DNA from: Bacteroidales bacterium UBA6207
GTDB lineage: Bacteria > Bacteroidota > Bacteroidia > Bacteroidales > F082
Assembly: GCA_002421995.1 (NCBI GenBank)
Contig: DISP01000207.1
Span: 1 to 7,298, forward strand
Reading direction: 5' to 3'
Length of the DNA stretch: 7,298 nt
The notes below the pieces were generated by a model. That model had not been told where the DNA came from. It was given only the letters and a program-made list of their open reading frames with translations, and made no database searches. Shown piece by piece: positions 6,210 through 7,298 of this stretch (the stretch's first letter is position 1; each line of letters begins with the position of its first letter). Both the position numbers and the translations under genes were made by a program.

Positions 6210-6292
6210 TATTTGAAGATTCAGGGCAGTGATTCGCGAGGGCTGCGTTATATTAATTTTTGCGAATATTTTCTGTTGTAATCGAATCCCCT

Positions 6293-6300
6293 TAGATTTG
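6293..6300 (+). promoter_or_regulatory. Predicted -7 box for the 64-residue membrane protein gene
   Basis: TAGATTTG matches TAnnTTTG exactly, 26 bases before the ATG at 6327. The -33 region (around 6269-6278) is T-rich but has no well-placed TTTG. This suggests the small gene is transcribed separately from the regulator upstream. No convincing terminator is seen between the two genes. Confidence 0.5.
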
Positions 6301-6326
6301 CATTACATTTCAATCCCCACAAGCAA

Positions 6327-6521
6327 ATGAAAGATAAGATGAACAAAAACGCTTCAAATGGTGCAGTTTACGGCCTCGGACTGATTGGTGCTGCCGTGTA
6401 TTATATCTCCGTTGCCACTGGTTTCTGGGCCGGTTTGCTTGGATTTTTAAAAGCGCTCGTATGGCCTGCATTTTTAGTGTATGAAGTTTTGAAGTTTTTG
6501 GCTACAAACGTTCCCCAATAA
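6327..6521 (+). CDS. Conserved-type small membrane protein of 64 residues, unknown function
   Basis: After a short polar N-terminus (MKDKMNKNAS) the protein has the sequence NGAVYGLGLIGAAVYYISVA, a turn with FWAGLLGFLKALVWP, and AFLVYEVLKFLAT. From memory, short proteins with this NGAVYGLG...GFLKALVWPAFLVYEVLKFL pattern occur in many distant bacteria as hypothetical proteins, and I know of no assigned function. It should cross the inner membrane once or twice: helix 1 about 12-32, helix 2 about 34-60 with a proline break at 47. The ATG at 6327 directly follows an A-rich leader; a second ATG at 6339 is possible. It has its own -7 box and stands alone between the FNR-like regulator and the outer-membrane protein gene. 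The clear internal hydrophobic pattern and recognisable motif make this a real gene despite its length. Confidence 0.85.
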   Translation: MKDKMNKNASNGAVYGLGLIGAAVYYISVATGFWAGLLGFLKALVWPAFLVYEVLKFLATNVPQ

Positions 6522-6549
6522 ACGCAGCACAAAGCGTATTGCTTTCTTT

Positions 6550-6576
6550 CAACAAGCTCAACAAGCTCAACAAGCT
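6550..6576. repeat. Three perfect tandem copies of a 9-base unit (CAACAAGCT)
   Basis: Copies occupy 6550-6558, 6559-6567 and 6568-6576 with no mismatch. The repeat is non-coding as far as can be seen, lying 29 bases after the 64-residue gene and 32 bases upstream of the stem-loop before the outer-membrane protein gene. Short tandem arrays of this kind can change copy number by slipped replication. Confidence 0.85.
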
Positions 6577-6607
6577 GACGGCTCCTTGCTCCGGCAAACA
6601 GGCCAGG

Positions 6608-6645
6608 TTTGTTGCATGAAAGAAATTTGTTTTCTTTGCAACAAA
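6608..6645 (+). promoter_or_regulatory. Promoter-like boxes inside an inverted repeat before the outer-membrane protein gene
   Basis: TTTG (6608-6611) and TTTCTTTG (6631-6638; one mismatch to TAnnTTTG) are separated by exactly 19 bases, the usual Bacteroidota -33/-7 spacing. They lie in opposite arms of an inverted repeat: TTTGTTGC (6608-6615) pairs with GCAACAAA (6638-6645) and AAAGAAA (6619-6625) pairs with TTTCTTT (6631-6637), with a 3-base bulge and 5-base loop. The inferred start near 6644 leaves a leader of about 44 bases. No T-run follows, so it is not a typical terminator. Confidence 0.45.
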
Positions 6646-6687
6646 AACAGCAGCTTTGTTGTTACAAAATCACCAAAAATCAATTTT

Positions 6688-7298
6688 ATGAAAAAAAAAC
6701 TCTTACTCCTCATTACATTCATTACCATTGGTTTAACGCTTCAGGCACAACGCGAAAAATGGTATTACAGCTCGGCCGGTGAAATCATTTTTTCGTCGGC
6801 TACCATCAACCACAATGGCACCGAAGGCGGAAGTGTTGTGCGTTTCTCCCCTGTTTTCAACAGCCAAAACCACCTGAACAAGGATTTGAGCGAAAACTTT
6901 GGCATATTCACCGGCATCAACCTGCGCAACGTGGGTTTCATCCGCAAACACGAAGGCACCGACATCCGCACCAAACACCGCAACTACAACATCGGCGTGC
7001 CCGTTGGCATTAAACTGGGTGCAATGAACAAATCATTTCTCTATGCCGGCTATGAAATCGAGTTTCCGATCAATTATAAGGAAAAGACTTTCGAAAACGA
7101 AAAACGCACCGACCGTTTCAATGTTTGGTTCAGCAAACGTGTGCCAACCTTTTACCATACGGTGATGGCCGGCATACAGTTCAAAGGCGGCGCCAACCTG
7201 AAGTTTAAGTACTACCTCACCAATTTCTTCAACAAGGACTTCACCGAAACTGTTGGAGGAGTACAGGTGAAACCCTATGCCAACACCGATGTTCATGT
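6688..7298 (+). CDS. Secreted, probable outer-membrane beta-barrel protein, 3' end beyond the window
   Basis: An open frame of 203 codons runs from ATG 6688 to the end of the window without a stop, so the gene is truncated only by the window edge. The N-terminus MKKKLLLLITFITIGLTLQA is a clear signal peptide, with likely signal peptidase I cleavage after LQA (residue 20). The mature part has no cysteine and shows alternating polar and aromatic strands typical of membrane barrels: LSENFGIFTGINLRNVGFI, HRNYNIGVPVGIKLGAM, FLYAGYEIEFPINYK, YHTVMAGIQFKGGANLKFKY. Pairs of antiparallel strands with short turns would fit a small PorT-like or general outer-membrane barrel. This is a fold-level call and I cannot name a family or function. 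Codons strongly favour C at the third position (AAC, ACC, GGC, CGC), suggesting good expression. A promoter-like pair of boxes and a tandem repeat lie upstream. Confidence 0.85.
   Translation, partial: MKKKLLLLITFITIGLTLQAQREKWYYSSAGEIIFSSATINHNGTEGGSVVRFSPVFNSQNHLNKDLSENFGIFTGINLRNVGFIRKHEGTDIRTKHRNYNIGVPVGIKLGAMNKSFLYAGYEIEFPINYKEKTFENEKRTDRFNVWFSKRVPTFYHTVMAGIQFKGGANLKFKYYLTNFFNKDFTETVGGVQVKPYANTDVH

Noticed and set aside
6531..6550. Weak hairpin AAAGC-gtatt-GCTTT after the 64-residue gene
   Set aside because: A five-pair stem without a continuous T-run is too weak to call as a terminator.
6733..7296. Minus-strand open frames of 72-87 codons opposite the outer-membrane protein
   Set aside because: They are antisense shadows of a continuous plus-strand frame that has a clear signal peptide and barrel-like strands.

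Overview
The window looks like chromosomal DNA from a member of the Bacteroidota. The signs are a FISUMP-domain lipoprotein, a CRTAC1-like FG-GAP/ASPIC-UnbV module, a PorT-like or general outer-membrane barrel precursor, near-absence of Shine-Dalgarno sequences, and repeated matches to the Bacteroidota -7 promoter element TAnnTTTG upstream of genes. No rRNA, tRNA, CRISPR array, insertion sequence or phage gene was seen.

Left part (1-5000, all genes on the minus strand): reading in the direction of transcription, a 1121-residue sensor histidine kinase (4969-1604) is followed 60 bases later by a NarL/LuxR-type response regulator (1543-917), and then by a FISUMP lipoprotein (743-33). The kinase is the most striking gene. 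Its periplasmic part appears to hold two consecutive seven-repeat beta-propellers: an undefined N-terminal one, then one made of seven complete calcium-loop FG-GAP/VCBS repeats. An ASPIC/UnbV domain, three membrane helices and a HisKA_3-type kinase follow. An 18-base motif, TGACCCAA(A/T)CAGGCTATT, occurs once before the regulator and once before the lipoprotein gene, each time at the same distance from a promoter -7 position. I infer an autoregulated signalling module (kinase, regulator, lipoprotein).

Middle (5000-6210): a small two-helix membrane protein (minus strand) and an FNR-like regulator (plus strand) are divergent around a near-consensus CRP-type palindrome, GTGATCTGGATCAC (5433-5446). 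The palindrome is almost equidistant from a TAnnTTTG box on each side. The regulator has four cysteines placed as in FNR, but a recognition helix with CRP-like residues (R, E, R) that fits this palindrome.

Right part (6210-7298, plus strand): a 64-residue small membrane protein of a recurrent but uncharacterised type, then an intergenic region with a three-copy 9-base tandem repeat and a stem-loop that carries promoter-like boxes, then a secreted, probably outer-membrane beta-barrel protein that runs off the end of the window. The right-hand genes prefer C-ending codons, unlike the kinase gene. This may reflect different expression levels or different ancestry.
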